Assembly (NCBI GenBank): GCA_934402515.1
Contig: CAKRTZ010000017.1
Span: 1 to 42,462 of the forward strand
Length of the DNA: 42,462 bases
Reading direction: 5' to 3'
Origin: an uncultured Lachnospiraceae bacterium
GTDB lineage: Bacteria > Bacillota > Clostridia > Lachnospirales > Lachnospiraceae
The translations under genes were made by a program, and so were the position numbers. Position 1 is the stretch's first letter, and each line of letters starts with the position of its first letter. Below the pieces are notes generated by a model, which did not search any database, had not been told where the DNA came from, and was given only the letters and a program-made list of their open reading frames with translations. Positions 15,192 through 23,263 of this stretch are shown here, piece by piece.

Positions 15192-16277
15192 ATGACAAAA
15201 AAACAATCACAAATAATCCAGGGGATTGCCATTCTCCTTATGGTTTATCACCATTTTTTCTTAAATCCGGAGCAGCTTTCCTCCTGGGTTTCCTATGGGA
15301 ATATGGAATTTGTCCGGCATTTCGCCTGGTTTGGAAAAATCTGTGTAGGACTGTTCTGTTTTGTTTCCGGCTATGGTCTGTTTCATACCATCTCCCGCCT
15401 TTCCCATGGAAATGTCACCCATTTATTAAAAAACGGCTACCATGATATGCTTTTGCGTATTCTTCGTCTTTACTGTAAATTCTGGTGCGTTTTAATCGTA
15501 TTTAAGGGACTGGATGTACTTTTCTTTGGGGCGCGTCTAAGCTTCCCCGAATTCTTTGGCAACTTTACCGGCATCCGTGTCACCTACAACGGCACCTGGT
15601 GGTTTCTGATGCAGTATGTGGAGATGTTGTTAGTTCTCCCCTTACTGGATCTACTATTTACCCGTTTTGATTCATCCAGGGACCAAAAGAAAAAACACAT
15701 CACCTTTGCCCTACTCGCTGCAGCTGTGATGTGTGTTGTTATTTTGCTTTTTCTGTTCAGTTCCCAGCCTCTGACTGTCCTCGGCGCTGTAAAAGCTCAG
15801 TTGCGTCCGGCTTTCCTGGCTGTATTTGTTGTAGGGTACGTTATCGCCCGTTTTGATGTCTTTTCTTATCTGACACAGAGGCTGCTTTCAAAGGGAAAAG
15901 GATGTCTTCTCGCTGTGTCCACTCTTGGGCTTGCCTGTTCCATCGCCATCCGCGTCTTTCACACAAAGGACGCCTCTTTTGCTGCCCTTGATTTTCTCCT
16001 GGTGCCACTGTTTTGTTTCGGTATTTTACAGCTTCTTTCCTGCTGTTCTTTTCTTTCCGGGCTGCTTGCCTGGTTTGGACAGATTTCCGTCTGGCTGTGG
16101 CTCCTTCATATCTGTGTCTATGCTGACACCCTGCCTCTTTTGAAAGAACTGGCACTGTTTCTTCCCGGTGGACATCTTCCGTCCTTTTTGCTTTATCTGG
16201 CAGAGCTTGCCATTTCCTCCCTCTGCTCTCTTTTCTTTGCTTTGGTCTTTCGGTTTTTAAAGAAAATCACCTGGTAA
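15192..16277 (+). CDS. Acyltransferase-3 family membrane protein
   Basis: These multi-pass membrane proteins transfer acyl groups, often acetyl, to cell-surface sugars or lipids. The 361-residue protein has about ten hydrophobic segments. Near the N-terminus it shows the pattern QIIQGIAILLMVYHHFF, whose His matches the family's conserved catalytic position, followed by CVGLFCFVSGYGL. The target is unknown; the envelope genes next door suggest a surface polymer. The ribosome site is weak (GGGA about 10 nt before the ATG). Its last 85 bp overlap, on the other strand, the end of the BrkB gene, and no terminator is seen. Confidence 0.85.
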   Translation: MTKKQSQIIQGIAILLMVYHHFFLNPEQLSSWVSYGNMEFVRHFAWFGKICVGLFCFVSGYGLFHTISRLSHGNVTHLLKNGYHDMLLRILRLYCKFWCVLIVFKGLDVLFFGARLSFPEFFGNFTGIRVTYNGTWWFLMQYVEMLLVLPLLDLLFTRFDSSRDQKKKHITFALLAAAVMCVVILLFLFSSQPLTVLGAVKAQLRPAFLAVFVVGYVIARFDVFSYLTQRLLSKGKGCLLAVSTLGLACSIAIRVFHTKDASFAALDFLLVPLFCFGILQLLSCCSFLSGLLAWFGQISVWLWLLHICVYADTLPLLKELALFLPGGHLPSFLLYLAELAISSLCSLFFALVFRFLKKITW

Positions 16278-17080
16278 GCAGGTGCAAAATAACGATTCAG
16301 AAAAGCGCCTATCATCATAATATAAAAACAGAAATACATCCAAAGCAGAATGATGATAATGGTGGTGAGACTTCCATAGGTACTGAATCCATTGAAATAT
16401 TTAATGTATACAGAGAAAAAGAAAGAAAAAATACTCCATACAATGGCAGAAAAAGCAGCCCCCGGCAACTGGTACAGGAATTTCTGCCGCACACTGGGCA
16501 CATAAGTATAAATCACTGCAAACAACAGGGTCAGAACACCCCAGGACACCAGGAAGCGTAGGTTTCGGATAAGTTCCAGAGGCTGTGCCAGTTTGGGATG
16601 ATAGGATAACACCAGATCCAACAGGGTATTACCGAAAACCATTAAAATTAACGCCACCAGCACTGCACTGAGCATAATCAGTGTATAGCCGCTTGCCTCA
16701 ATCCGCAGGATAAAGTAGTTACGGCGCTCACGCACCTCATTGATTTCATTTAAGCCACGAATCATGGCAAGCATTCCCTTACCGGCAGACCAGATGGCAA
16801 CCAGAATCGCCAAAGACAAAATCCCCGTGGAACGCTCATAGACATCAGAAATAATGGTATCCAGCAAAGGCACCATAAATTCCGGCATCACATTATCCAT
16901 GGTGGATATGAGGTCAGACTCTGTGAGCACAGTAAAGGGCAGAATGGAAACCAGAACCATGGCAATGGGAATCAATGACAGAAACAGAAAAAAGGCGATG
17001 CTGGATGCATACGCCGCAATGTTCTTTTTATTAAATTCCTGGCTGAAATCCATGGCAATCGCCAAGATTTTTTTCCACAT
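16193..17080 (-). CDS. YihY/BrkB family inner-membrane protein
   Basis: A 295-residue polytopic protein with about six membrane segments. It has the family's N-terminal KNIAAYASSIAFFLFLSLIPIAMVLVSILPF, a central AIWSAGKGMLAMIRGLNEI block and a YGSLTTIIIILLWMYFCFYIMMIGAFLNR region, then a basic cytoplasmic tail. The family was once called RNase BN in error. Its function is unclear, with transport or lipid-related roles proposed. It follows the SpoIID-like gene by 19 bp. Its 3' end overlaps the convergent acyltransferase gene by 85 bp; translation of both frames is supported by the conserved-looking membrane segments. Confidence 0.9.
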   Translation of the reverse strand: MWKKILAIAMDFSQEFNKKNIAAYASSIAFFLFLSLIPIAMVLVSILPFTVLTESDLISTMDNVMPEFMVPLLDTIISDVYERSTGILSLAILVAIWSAGKGMLAMIRGLNEINEVRERRNYFILRIEASGYTLIMLSAVLVALILMVFGNTLLDLVLSYHPKLAQPLELIRNLRFLVSWGVLTLLFAVIYTYVPSVRQKFLYQLPGAAFSAIVWSIFSFFFSVYIKYFNGFSTYGSLTTIIIILLWMYFCFYIMMIGAFLNRYFAPAYQVIFFKNRKTKAKKREQREEMASSAR

Positions 17081-17099
17081 ATTTTAACCATGCCTTACT

Positions 17100-18401
17100 T
17101 TATTCATTTTCGCACTGTTCTAAATGCAAATCCGGGTAATATCTGGCAAGAATCTCCCTGTAAGTATCGCCCTGATTTGCATAGGCTTTCGCACCATTCT
17201 GTGACATGCCGTTACCATGGCCGAACCCGCCGCCGGATAACCTATATCCTATCATAAATTTTCCTTTTTGAATAGTTTCGATGAAAAAAAATCCACTGGG
17301 TATCAGCTTCTCCATCACAATTTCGGTACCGTCCTGCAATTTGGCTCTGGAGACACCATCACAAAGCACCGTTCGAATGGCATACTCTCCCATCACCTGG
17401 ATTTTTCCCTCCGTAGTCTCAAATTCCAATTCCTGGGCCCGCCCATCTTCCCGGTATTGTGTAATCTTCATATTGTAAAATTTACAGTTTTCCGGATGCT
17501 CAATCGTTCCCGGTTTACAGGCATTGATCCTGTTTGCCATATTGCAGGCACTCATCTGGCTGTTTTCATATATCCAGCGATACCAGTTTTCTCCTGCCTC
17601 CACAGGATCCAGTGCACTGGTGGAATAATAAAAAAGCTCCGCCGGGTTCCCTGTTTCATCTGTCAGAATTTCTCCCTGTGTAGCTTCTATTGCTGCGTTA
17701 CACCGCCCGTCCGGTGCCGCATTATTATAGACCTGAAAATTGGTGCTGTCGTCCAGAACTGCCCCCTGCATCTGCTGATAAAGGGCATAGGTTCTGGCAC
17801 ACACAGCCTGGGCTTTCAATGCCTCCTCCGGATAGCCTGCCGGCATCTCGCTGGGCAGAACTCCCTGTAGATAAGTCTCCAGATCCACTTCATTGGTAAC
17901 CAGTAATCCCTCCGGTGTATCGGCAATCTGCAAGTTCCCATAATATGTAGGATATCCCTGACTTCGCCGGATGGAAAAAATCGTCAGGGCATCGGTTTGA
18001 AAAGATTCCGGGCGCAGAATCACATTCACGCCCTCTCCTGCCTTGTAATATTCTTTCCGCTCCCCGGTTCCCACAATCACCTGTTCGTGGAAAAGTCCCT
18101 GATAGCCCTTATTCTGAATACGAACCTGAATCTGCCTGGGAAATTTCGCAGATTCCGCTTCCGTGGTTTCCTCCATGAACGCATTGTTCGCAGCACGTTC
18201 CTTTTCCGTCATGCTTTCTGTGGTTTCACGCTCTACAGCAGTATCTTTTCCCTTATCTGCAAGAAAAGCTGTCTGTTCCCTTTCAGACAGCTTTTCTTCT
18301 TTCGTAGGATTCATCAGCAAGAACAGACTTCCAAAAACAACCACTGCCATTTTCATGACCTCTATGCTTTTGGAAGAATGGGACTTACGGATTTTTTTCA
18401 A
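17100..18401 (-). CDS. SpoIID/LytB domain protein (putative lytic transglycosylase)
   Basis: SpoIID-type enzymes cleave peptidoglycan glycan strands denuded of stem peptides during engulfment; LytB-like relatives act in other wall processes. The 433-residue protein has an N-terminal membrane anchor (about 15-32), an acidic linker to about 95, then the SpoIID domain with ETYLQGVLPSEMPAGYPEEALKAQAVCARTYAL (the Glu of SEMP is the presumed catalytic residue) and the C-terminal GFGHGNGMSQNGAKAYA. It starts with TTG (18399-18401) after AGGAG. It lies 21 bp after the DUF5722 gene, away from spoIIQ or other sporulation genes, so it may not be the sporulation SpoIID itself. Confidence 0.88.
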   Translation of the reverse strand: MKKIRKSHSSKSIEVMKMAVVVFGSLFLLMNPTKEEKLSEREQTAFLADKGKDTAVERETTESMTEKERAANNAFMEETTEAESAKFPRQIQVRIQNKGYQGLFHEQVIVGTGERKEYYKAGEGVNVILRPESFQTDALTIFSIRRSQGYPTYYGNLQIADTPEGLLVTNEVDLETYLQGVLPSEMPAGYPEEALKAQAVCARTYALYQQMQGAVLDDSTNFQVYNNAAPDGRCNAAIEATQGEILTDETGNPAELFYYSTSALDPVEAGENWYRWIYENSQMSACNMANRINACKPGTIEHPENCKFYNMKITQYREDGRAQELEFETTEGKIQVMGEYAIRTVLCDGVSRAKLQDGTEIVMEKLIPSGFFFIETIQKGKFMIGYRLSGGGFGHGNGMSQNGAKAYANQGDTYREILARYYPDLHLEQCENE

Positions 18402-18422
18402 AATAATGCTCCTGCTTTCCGG

Positions 18423-19868
18423 TCATCGCAAAACCTGTGACCAGTCGGTAATACCAATATATGCCTTTGCCCAGGCATCTAATTCCGCTTCTTTTGCAGT
18501 TCCAAAGCTGTCGAATACCAGCTTCGCCTGTCCTGACAGGCGGGTATCAATCATGGGCTCGCTGTATGCCAGTAAGTAGATAATTTCATTGATGTAAGGA
18601 TTGGATTTGGCTGCCACATAGGATGCCTGCATCGCTACCGCCTGCACCTCCACTCCCTGGGCGTTGGTAATTCCAACCTCACTTAAAATCACATGACGCA
18701 CTGCCCCGGTAGGACTGATCATTTCCGGGCGCTGGAGGTAGTTGGTGAGTACGGATAAGTTCTGGAAGGTAATCATTTTATCCTTTGCTACCTGAGCTGC
18801 CATATAGCTGCCGTCCTGACAGCCGGACAAATCCCAGAACTTTGCATTGGTAAGAGGTACGGGATAGGGATGCTGTGCCACGCACCAGTCGATATTTCCC
18901 TCTCTGGAAATCTGTGCGTTAAACTTATCTAGGAAATCTTTTCCATCAATGTACTCATAGTATTCTGTATGGGTTGCTGCCCGGTTTCTGTCCCAATTCT
19001 GATCCAGGCACACAAAGACACGGGCATTGGCATTCTGGCTCTTGATGGCATTATAGCAGACACGGAAAGCCTGGGTGTACTCCCGCATATAGTGATCCCA
19101 GTCTGTCCACATCATATAGTTCCATTTGCGGTTATTCACCTCATTTCCGATAATGTAATTCTCTGCCGGTGAGGCTGCCGCATATTTGGACAGATAGGTG
19201 GTCAGGGTATTGATGGCTCCCGGTTCAGAGGCATTGAGCATATAGTAATTAGGAGCAACAGGATGGGTATCCATGGGCATGATGCCGGTTCTGGCATAGG
19301 GGTTGGTAATGGACTGGTTACTTCCATTATTCAAAATCTGTAAAGTGGAAAAAGGGCCGGGATAACCTACATTCATATTGGTGGACAAAAACAGATTGTT
19401 AAACTGTTTGCCCTGCACAGATACGAAATTTCGTCCCTTTCTGGCACGGGTATGGGTTGCCAGAAGTTCCGGGTTGGATATGTACTGAGGATAGGCAATC
19501 AGCACGTTCTGTCCATTTACTTTCACAGCCAGACCCAGTTTTTTATATAGACGGCTGTTGTTATAGGCAATGGAAAAACTGGGATTCAGGGACGCCGGCA
19601 ATGCAGCTACTGCCACCGCATCCGGTGCAACCGTATATTCAAAGGGCTGCATGTCATACAGGTAAACCAAACCATCATCACTGACGGGAATTTCCGGCAG
19701 TACCGCCGTATAAACAATCGTGTTTTTATCTGATAAAACACTTTGCGCCGATGTTGCAAAGGCTTCATTCAGAGGAAGGGCGGCATCTGCATGGGTTCCC
19801 ATCAGGAGAATTCCGATCAGGAAACATGCACAAAACCATTTCAAGTTCTGTTTTAGGGTTGTTTTCAT
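18423..19868 (-). CDS. Secreted DUF5722 protein, glycoside-hydrolase-like
   Basis: A 481-residue exported protein with a signal peptide (about 1-29, ending THADA-A). It looks like the DUF5722 family with a TIM-barrel glycosidase fold. IIGNEVNNRKW puts an Asn-Glu pair at about residues 242-243 (acid/base position in clan GH-A) and VILSEVGIT a second Glu at about 397 (nucleophile position). QHPYPVP and DWDHYMREYTQAFRV also fit a sugar-cleaving barrel. Activity and substrate are unproven. A GAAAGGA site precedes the ATG. It heads the run DUF5722, SpoIID-like, BrkB, downstream of the 6S RNA terminator. Confidence 0.75.
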   Translation of the reverse strand: MKTTLKQNLKWFCACFLIGILLMGTHADAALPLNEAFATSAQSVLSDKNTIVYTAVLPEIPVSDDGLVYLYDMQPFEYTVAPDAVAVAALPASLNPSFSIAYNNSRLYKKLGLAVKVNGQNVLIAYPQYISNPELLATHTRARKGRNFVSVQGKQFNNLFLSTNMNVGYPGPFSTLQILNNGSNQSITNPYARTGIMPMDTHPVAPNYYMLNASEPGAINTLTTYLSKYAAASPAENYIIGNEVNNRKWNYMMWTDWDHYMREYTQAFRVCYNAIKSQNANARVFVCLDQNWDRNRAATHTEYYEYIDGKDFLDKFNAQISREGNIDWCVAQHPYPVPLTNAKFWDLSGCQDGSYMAAQVAKDKMITFQNLSVLTNYLQRPEMISPTGAVRHVILSEVGITNAQGVEVQAVAMQASYVAAKSNPYINEIIYLLAYSEPMIDTRLSGQAKLVFDSFGTAKEAELDAWAKAYIGITDWSQVLR

Positions 19869-19886
19869 CGTATGTCCTTTCTACAC

Positions 19887-19916
19887 AAAAGCAGCCCATT
19901 TTCAGGGCTGCTTTTT
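19887..19916 (-). terminator. Terminator of the 6S RNA gene
   Basis: Stem GCAGCCC/GGGCTGC (19891-19897 with 19905-19911), lengthened by A/T pairs, followed on the minus strand by TTTTGTGT. It lies just past the 6S hairpin and just before the DUF5722 gene. Confidence 0.8.
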
Positions 19917-19924
19917 CATTTGTA

Positions 19925-20122
19925 TGTATCACCCAAAATGCCGGTTCCTATTTTTTGACTCCTAGCATTTTCTGCCAGGTGGGCGACCGCAACCGGTATT
20001 TCTGTCTTCCACTGCATTAGGAGGTTTCCCTCCGGAGGCCTGACATCCATACGGCAATATAGGAATCCCGTTTAAAGTAACTGTAGGTTCAAAAACATAG
20101 GAATTATCGAACATTTCAGGTT
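19925..20122 (-). ncRNA. ssrS: 6S RNA
   Basis: 6S RNA mimics an open promoter and sequesters the sigma-A RNA polymerase. The minus strand encodes a 191-nt irregular rod closed by ACCUGAAAUG (20112-20121) pairing with CAUUUUGGGU (19931-19940). Next come an internal loop, then UUCCUAU and UUUUUGA pairing with matching 3' strands, a large central bubble, and an apical GGAGG-GAAA-CCUCC hairpin. Its 5' segment GAAAUGUUCG resembles GAGAUGUUCG of E. coli 6S. A TATAAT promoter ends 7 nt before the 5' arm and a terminator follows the 3' arm. The call rests on fold, size and this similarity; it fills the gap between rpsU and the DUF5722 gene. Confidence 0.8.
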
Positions 20123-20128
20123 AGTCTT

Positions 20129-20157
20129 ATTATATCCGATATGGGTGGAAAATACAA
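20129..20157 (-). promoter_or_regulatory. Promoter of the 6S RNA
   Basis: Minus strand -10 TATAAT (20129-20134) and -35 TTGTAT (20152-20157) with a 17-bp spacer. The predicted start near 20122 coincides with the first base of the closing helix. Confidence 0.7.
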
Positions 20158-20170
20158 CCCCGGCAGAACA

Positions 20171-20204
20171 AAAAAAGAGTTGCGTAAGTTTACGCAACTC
20201 TTTT
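20171..20204 (-). terminator. Terminator of rpsU
   Basis: A 15-bp perfect stem (20173-20187 with 20190-20204) with A-run and T-run flanks, 11 nt past the rpsU stop codon. Confidence 0.9.
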
Positions 20205-20214
20205 CATGCTTTGC

Positions 20215-20391
20215 TTAGTTATATTTTCTTTTTCTAGCAGCTTCAGATTTCTTTTTACGTCTTACGCTGGGTTTCTCGTAATGCTCACGTTTACGAATCT
20301 CCTGCTGGATACCAGCTTTAGCGCAGCTTCTTTTGAAGCGACGTAAAGCGCTATCTAAAGTCTCGTTCTCTTTAACGATTACGTTTGACAT
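20215..20391 (-). CDS. rpsU: 30S ribosomal protein S21
   Basis: A 58-residue, very basic protein beginning MSNVIVKENETLDSALRRFK and ending in a Lys/Arg-rich tail (AARKRKYN), the standard bacterial bS21 pattern and length. bS21 binds near the anti-Shine-Dalgarno end of 16S rRNA and helps initiation. GGAGG lies 14 nt and AGGTGA about 4 nt before the ATG (20389-20391). It has its own strong extended -10 promoter and its own terminator, so it is a single-gene unit between alaS and 6S RNA. Confidence 0.97.
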   Translation of the reverse strand: MSNVIVKENETLDSALRRFKRSCAKAGIQQEIRKREHYEKPSVRRKKKSEAARKRKYN

Positions 20392-20482
20392 GCTTCACCT
20401 GACCTCCCTTCAGTCCCTGCCTTTAATCGACTGATCGGGTTTTTTCTATACAAAGACACAGTATGCCTTTTGCACATCAAAT

Positions 20483-20510
20483 ATTATAGCATAATCCACG
20501 CATCCGTCAA
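20483..20510 (-). promoter_or_regulatory. Promoter of rpsU
   Basis: Minus strand -35 TTGACG (20505-20510), 16-bp spacer, -10 TATAAT (20483-20488) with a TGC extension. It leaves a leader of about 85 nt before the rpsU start. Confidence 0.8.
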
Positions 20511-20538
20511 TACCTTTTTTTATTTCTGGAGGATATTT

Positions 20539-23196
20539 CTATTTAATCTGACCATCCAATACCTTGGCAGCCTCTGCAATGGCATTGGGAATGCCTGCAG
20601 GATTCTTACCACCGGCCTGTGCCATGTTGGGGCGTCCGCCGCCGCCACCGCCTACCAATGCAGCAATTCCCTTAATCAGATTTCCAGCATGGGCACCCTT
20701 TGCCTGTGCCCCGTCGGTAGCCATGGCAATAAGGTTTACCTTACCATCCAGTTCGGAAGCAAGTACAACCACGCCATCTCCCAGCTTATCTTTTAACTGG
20801 TCACCCAGGTCACGGAGTCCGTTCATATCCACACCGGGCACACTGGTTGCCAGCAGTTTCACACCCTTGACTTCCACTACCTGGTTCATAACATCACCCA
20901 GGGCATCCTTGGCAGCCTTGCTCTTTAAGGATTCATTTTCACTCTGAAGGGCTTTCAGTTCTGCCATTAAGTGTTCACACTTCTCCACCAAAGTAGCGGG
21001 AGTTGCCTTTACCACTTTGGCAGCCTCGTTTAAGCGCTCTTCCAGTTCTGCATAGTATTTGGTAACGCCTACACCGGTCAGGGCCTCGATACGACGCACA
21101 CCTGCGGCCACACCATTTTCAGAAATGATCTTAAAGTTTCCGATTGCTCCGGTATTCTTTACATGAGTACCGCCACAGAATTCCTTGGAGAAGTCTCCCA
21201 TTTCTACCACACGAACCTTCTCGCCGTATTTCTCGCCAAACAGTGCCATTGCCCCGGTTTTCTTTGCTTCCTCAATGGTAAGCACTTCCGTTACAACAGG
21301 CAGATTAGCTGCGATTTCCTCGTTGACAATTGCCTCTACCTTTGCAATTTCTTCTGCAGTCATTGCCTGGAAATGGTTGAAGTCAAAACGCAGACGTTCT
21401 GCATCATTGTAGGAACCGGACTGTTCTACATGGTTTCCTAACACAATACGCAGTGCTTTCTGTAACAAGTGGGTTGCACTGTGGTTCTTGCAGGTTGCCA
21501 TTCTGCGATTCTCGTCTACCTTTAAGGTAACCACATCGCCAACGGTGAACATACCCTTGGTCACGCGACCGATATGTCCTACTTTATTTCCAACCAGTTT
21601 TACGGTATCTTCTACCACAAACTCACCCTGCTCCGTGGTGATGACACCGGTATCGCCAACCTGTCCACCCATGGTGGCATAGAAAGGAGTCTCACCTACG
21701 ATAATGGTTCCCACATCGCCATCCGTCAGTGCCTGTACCACATCGGTCTCGGTGGTCATGGCAAGAATGGGTGCATCATGGGTCAGGCGGTCATAGCCTA
21801 CAAACTCGGTGGTAATTGTCGGGTCAATGGACTCATATACAGTGACATCAGCCCCCATGTAGTTGGTAACCTTACGGGCTTTACGAGCCTTTTCCTTCTG
21901 CTGTTTCATGCACTCCTGGAAACCGGCCTCATCAACGGTAAAGCCTTTCTCGTCCAGAATTTCCTCTGTTAAATCCATGGGGAACCCATAGGTGTCGTAC
22001 AATTTGAAAGCATCCTCGCCGGAAAGAACTTTCACGCCCTGTGCTTTCATATTCTCTTCCATCTCATTCAAAATGGAGAGACCCTGATCAATGGTTTTTC
22101 CGAATTTATTCTCTTCCTGGGTCAGTACGTTTAAGATAAACTCTTTTTTCTCCTCCAACTCCGGATAACCGTCCTTGGACTCACGGATAACGGTTTTGGC
22201 CAGTTCCGCCAGAAAGGTTTCCTGGATGCCAAGCAGCTTGCCGTGACGTGCCGCACGACGGATCAGACGGCGGAGTACATAGCCCCGTCCCTCATTGGAA
22301 GGCATAACACCATCGGAAATGAGGAAGGTTGAAGAGCGGATGTGGTCGGTGATCAGACGAATAGATACATCGTCCATGGCATCGGTCTCATAGGTCTTGC
22401 CAGACATCTCGCAGATGTGGTCACGGATGGCTTTCATGGTATCGATATCAAAGACAGAATCCACATCCTGTACAACCACTGCCAGACGCTCCAGACCCAT
22501 ACCGGTATCGATGTTTTTGTTGGCAAGTTCTTCATAGCCGCCCTTGCCATCGCCGTTAAACTGGGTAAATACATTATTCCATACTTCCATGAAACGGTCA
22601 CAGTCGCAGCCTACCTTACAGTCGGGTTTGCCACAGCCATATTTCTCTCCACGGTCGTAGTAAATCTCGGAACAGGGACCGCAGGGACCTGCGCCATGCT
22701 CCCAGAAGTTATCGCACTCTCCGGTTTCCGGATCACGATAAAAACGGGTAATTTTCTCAGCAGGTACGCCGACTTCCTTTGTCCAGATGTCAAAGGCTTC
22801 CTCATCCTCTCCATAGATGGAGGGATAGAGACGATCCGGATCCATACCGATTACCTGGGTTAAAAATTCCCAGCTCCATGCGATGGCTTCATGCTTGAAG
22901 TAATCACCAAAAGAGAAGTTTCCAAGCATCTCAAAAAAGGTAAGATGTCTTGCAGTTTTACCTACATTGTCAATATCACCGGTACGCACACATTTCTGAC
23001 AGGTGGTCACACGTCTTCTGGGGGGAATCTCCTGTCCGGTAAAGTAAGGCTTTAAAGGTGCCATACCAGCGTTAATTAAAAGCAGGGAATTATCGTTGTG
23101 GGGAACCAGCGAAAAGCTGTTCATTTTCAGATGTCCCTTGCTTTCAAAAAATTCAAGATACATTTTACGAAGTTCGTTTACTCCATAGGGTTTCAT
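20539..23196 (-). CDS. alaS: Alanyl-tRNA synthetase
   Basis: AlaRS charges tRNA-Ala and edits mischarged Ser and Gly. The 885-residue protein has the full domain set: class II catalytic core (GHLKMNSFSLVPHNDNSLLLINAGM; ARHLTFFEMLGNFSFGDYFK), tRNA-recognition region, the editing domain with HSATHLLQKAL and EFCGGTHV zinc ligands, a coiled-coil linker, and the C-Ala domain ending in the GGGGGGRPNMAQAGG loop. GGAGA precedes the ATG. A consensus promoter 39 bp upstream gives a leader of only about 30 nt, too short for a T-box, so control differs from pheST. Confidence 0.97.
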   Translation of the reverse strand: MKPYGVNELRKMYLEFFESKGHLKMNSFSLVPHNDNSLLLINAGMAPLKPYFTGQEIPPRRRVTTCQKCVRTGDIDNVGKTARHLTFFEMLGNFSFGDYFKHEAIAWSWEFLTQVIGMDPDRLYPSIYGEDEEAFDIWTKEVGVPAEKITRFYRDPETGECDNFWEHGAGPCGPCSEIYYDRGEKYGCGKPDCKVGCDCDRFMEVWNNVFTQFNGDGKGGYEELANKNIDTGMGLERLAVVVQDVDSVFDIDTMKAIRDHICEMSGKTYETDAMDDVSIRLITDHIRSSTFLISDGVMPSNEGRGYVLRRLIRRAARHGKLLGIQETFLAELAKTVIRESKDGYPELEEKKEFILNVLTQEENKFGKTIDQGLSILNEMEENMKAQGVKVLSGEDAFKLYDTYGFPMDLTEEILDEKGFTVDEAGFQECMKQQKEKARKARKVTNYMGADVTVYESIDPTITTEFVGYDRLTHDAPILAMTTETDVVQALTDGDVGTIIVGETPFYATMGGQVGDTGVITTEQGEFVVEDTVKLVGNKVGHIGRVTKGMFTVGDVVTLKVDENRRMATCKNHSATHLLQKALRIVLGNHVEQSGSYNDAERLRFDFNHFQAMTAEEIAKVEAIVNEEIAANLPVVTEVLTIEEAKKTGAMALFGEKYGEKVRVVEMGDFSKEFCGGTHVKNTGAIGNFKIISENGVAAGVRRIEALTGVGVTKYYAELEERLNEAAKVVKATPATLVEKCEHLMAELKALQSENESLKSKAAKDALGDVMNQVVEVKGVKLLATSVPGVDMNGLRDLGDQLKDKLGDGVVVLASELDGKVNLIAMATDGAQAKGAHAGNLIKGIAALVGGGGGGRPNMAQAGGKNPAGIPNAIAEAAKVLDGQIK

Positions 23197-23234
23197 GTTC
23201 GTTCCTTGTCTCCTTCCAGACTTTTATCCACAAT

Positions 23235-23263
23235 ATTATATTTTTTATTAAAGAGGTTGTCAA
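23235..23263 (-). promoter_or_regulatory. Perfect consensus sigma-A promoter of alaS
   Basis: Minus strand TTGACA (23258-23263), 17-bp spacer, TATAAT (23235-23240): a full 12/12 match. The TGA stop of the upstream Hsp70 gene (23260-23262) lies inside the -35 box. Confidence 0.88.

Noticed and set aside
20392..20538. Possible r-protein leader structure in the ~85-nt rpsU leader
   Set aside because: I could not find a convincing stem or known leader motif by eye. Only the promoter is supportable.
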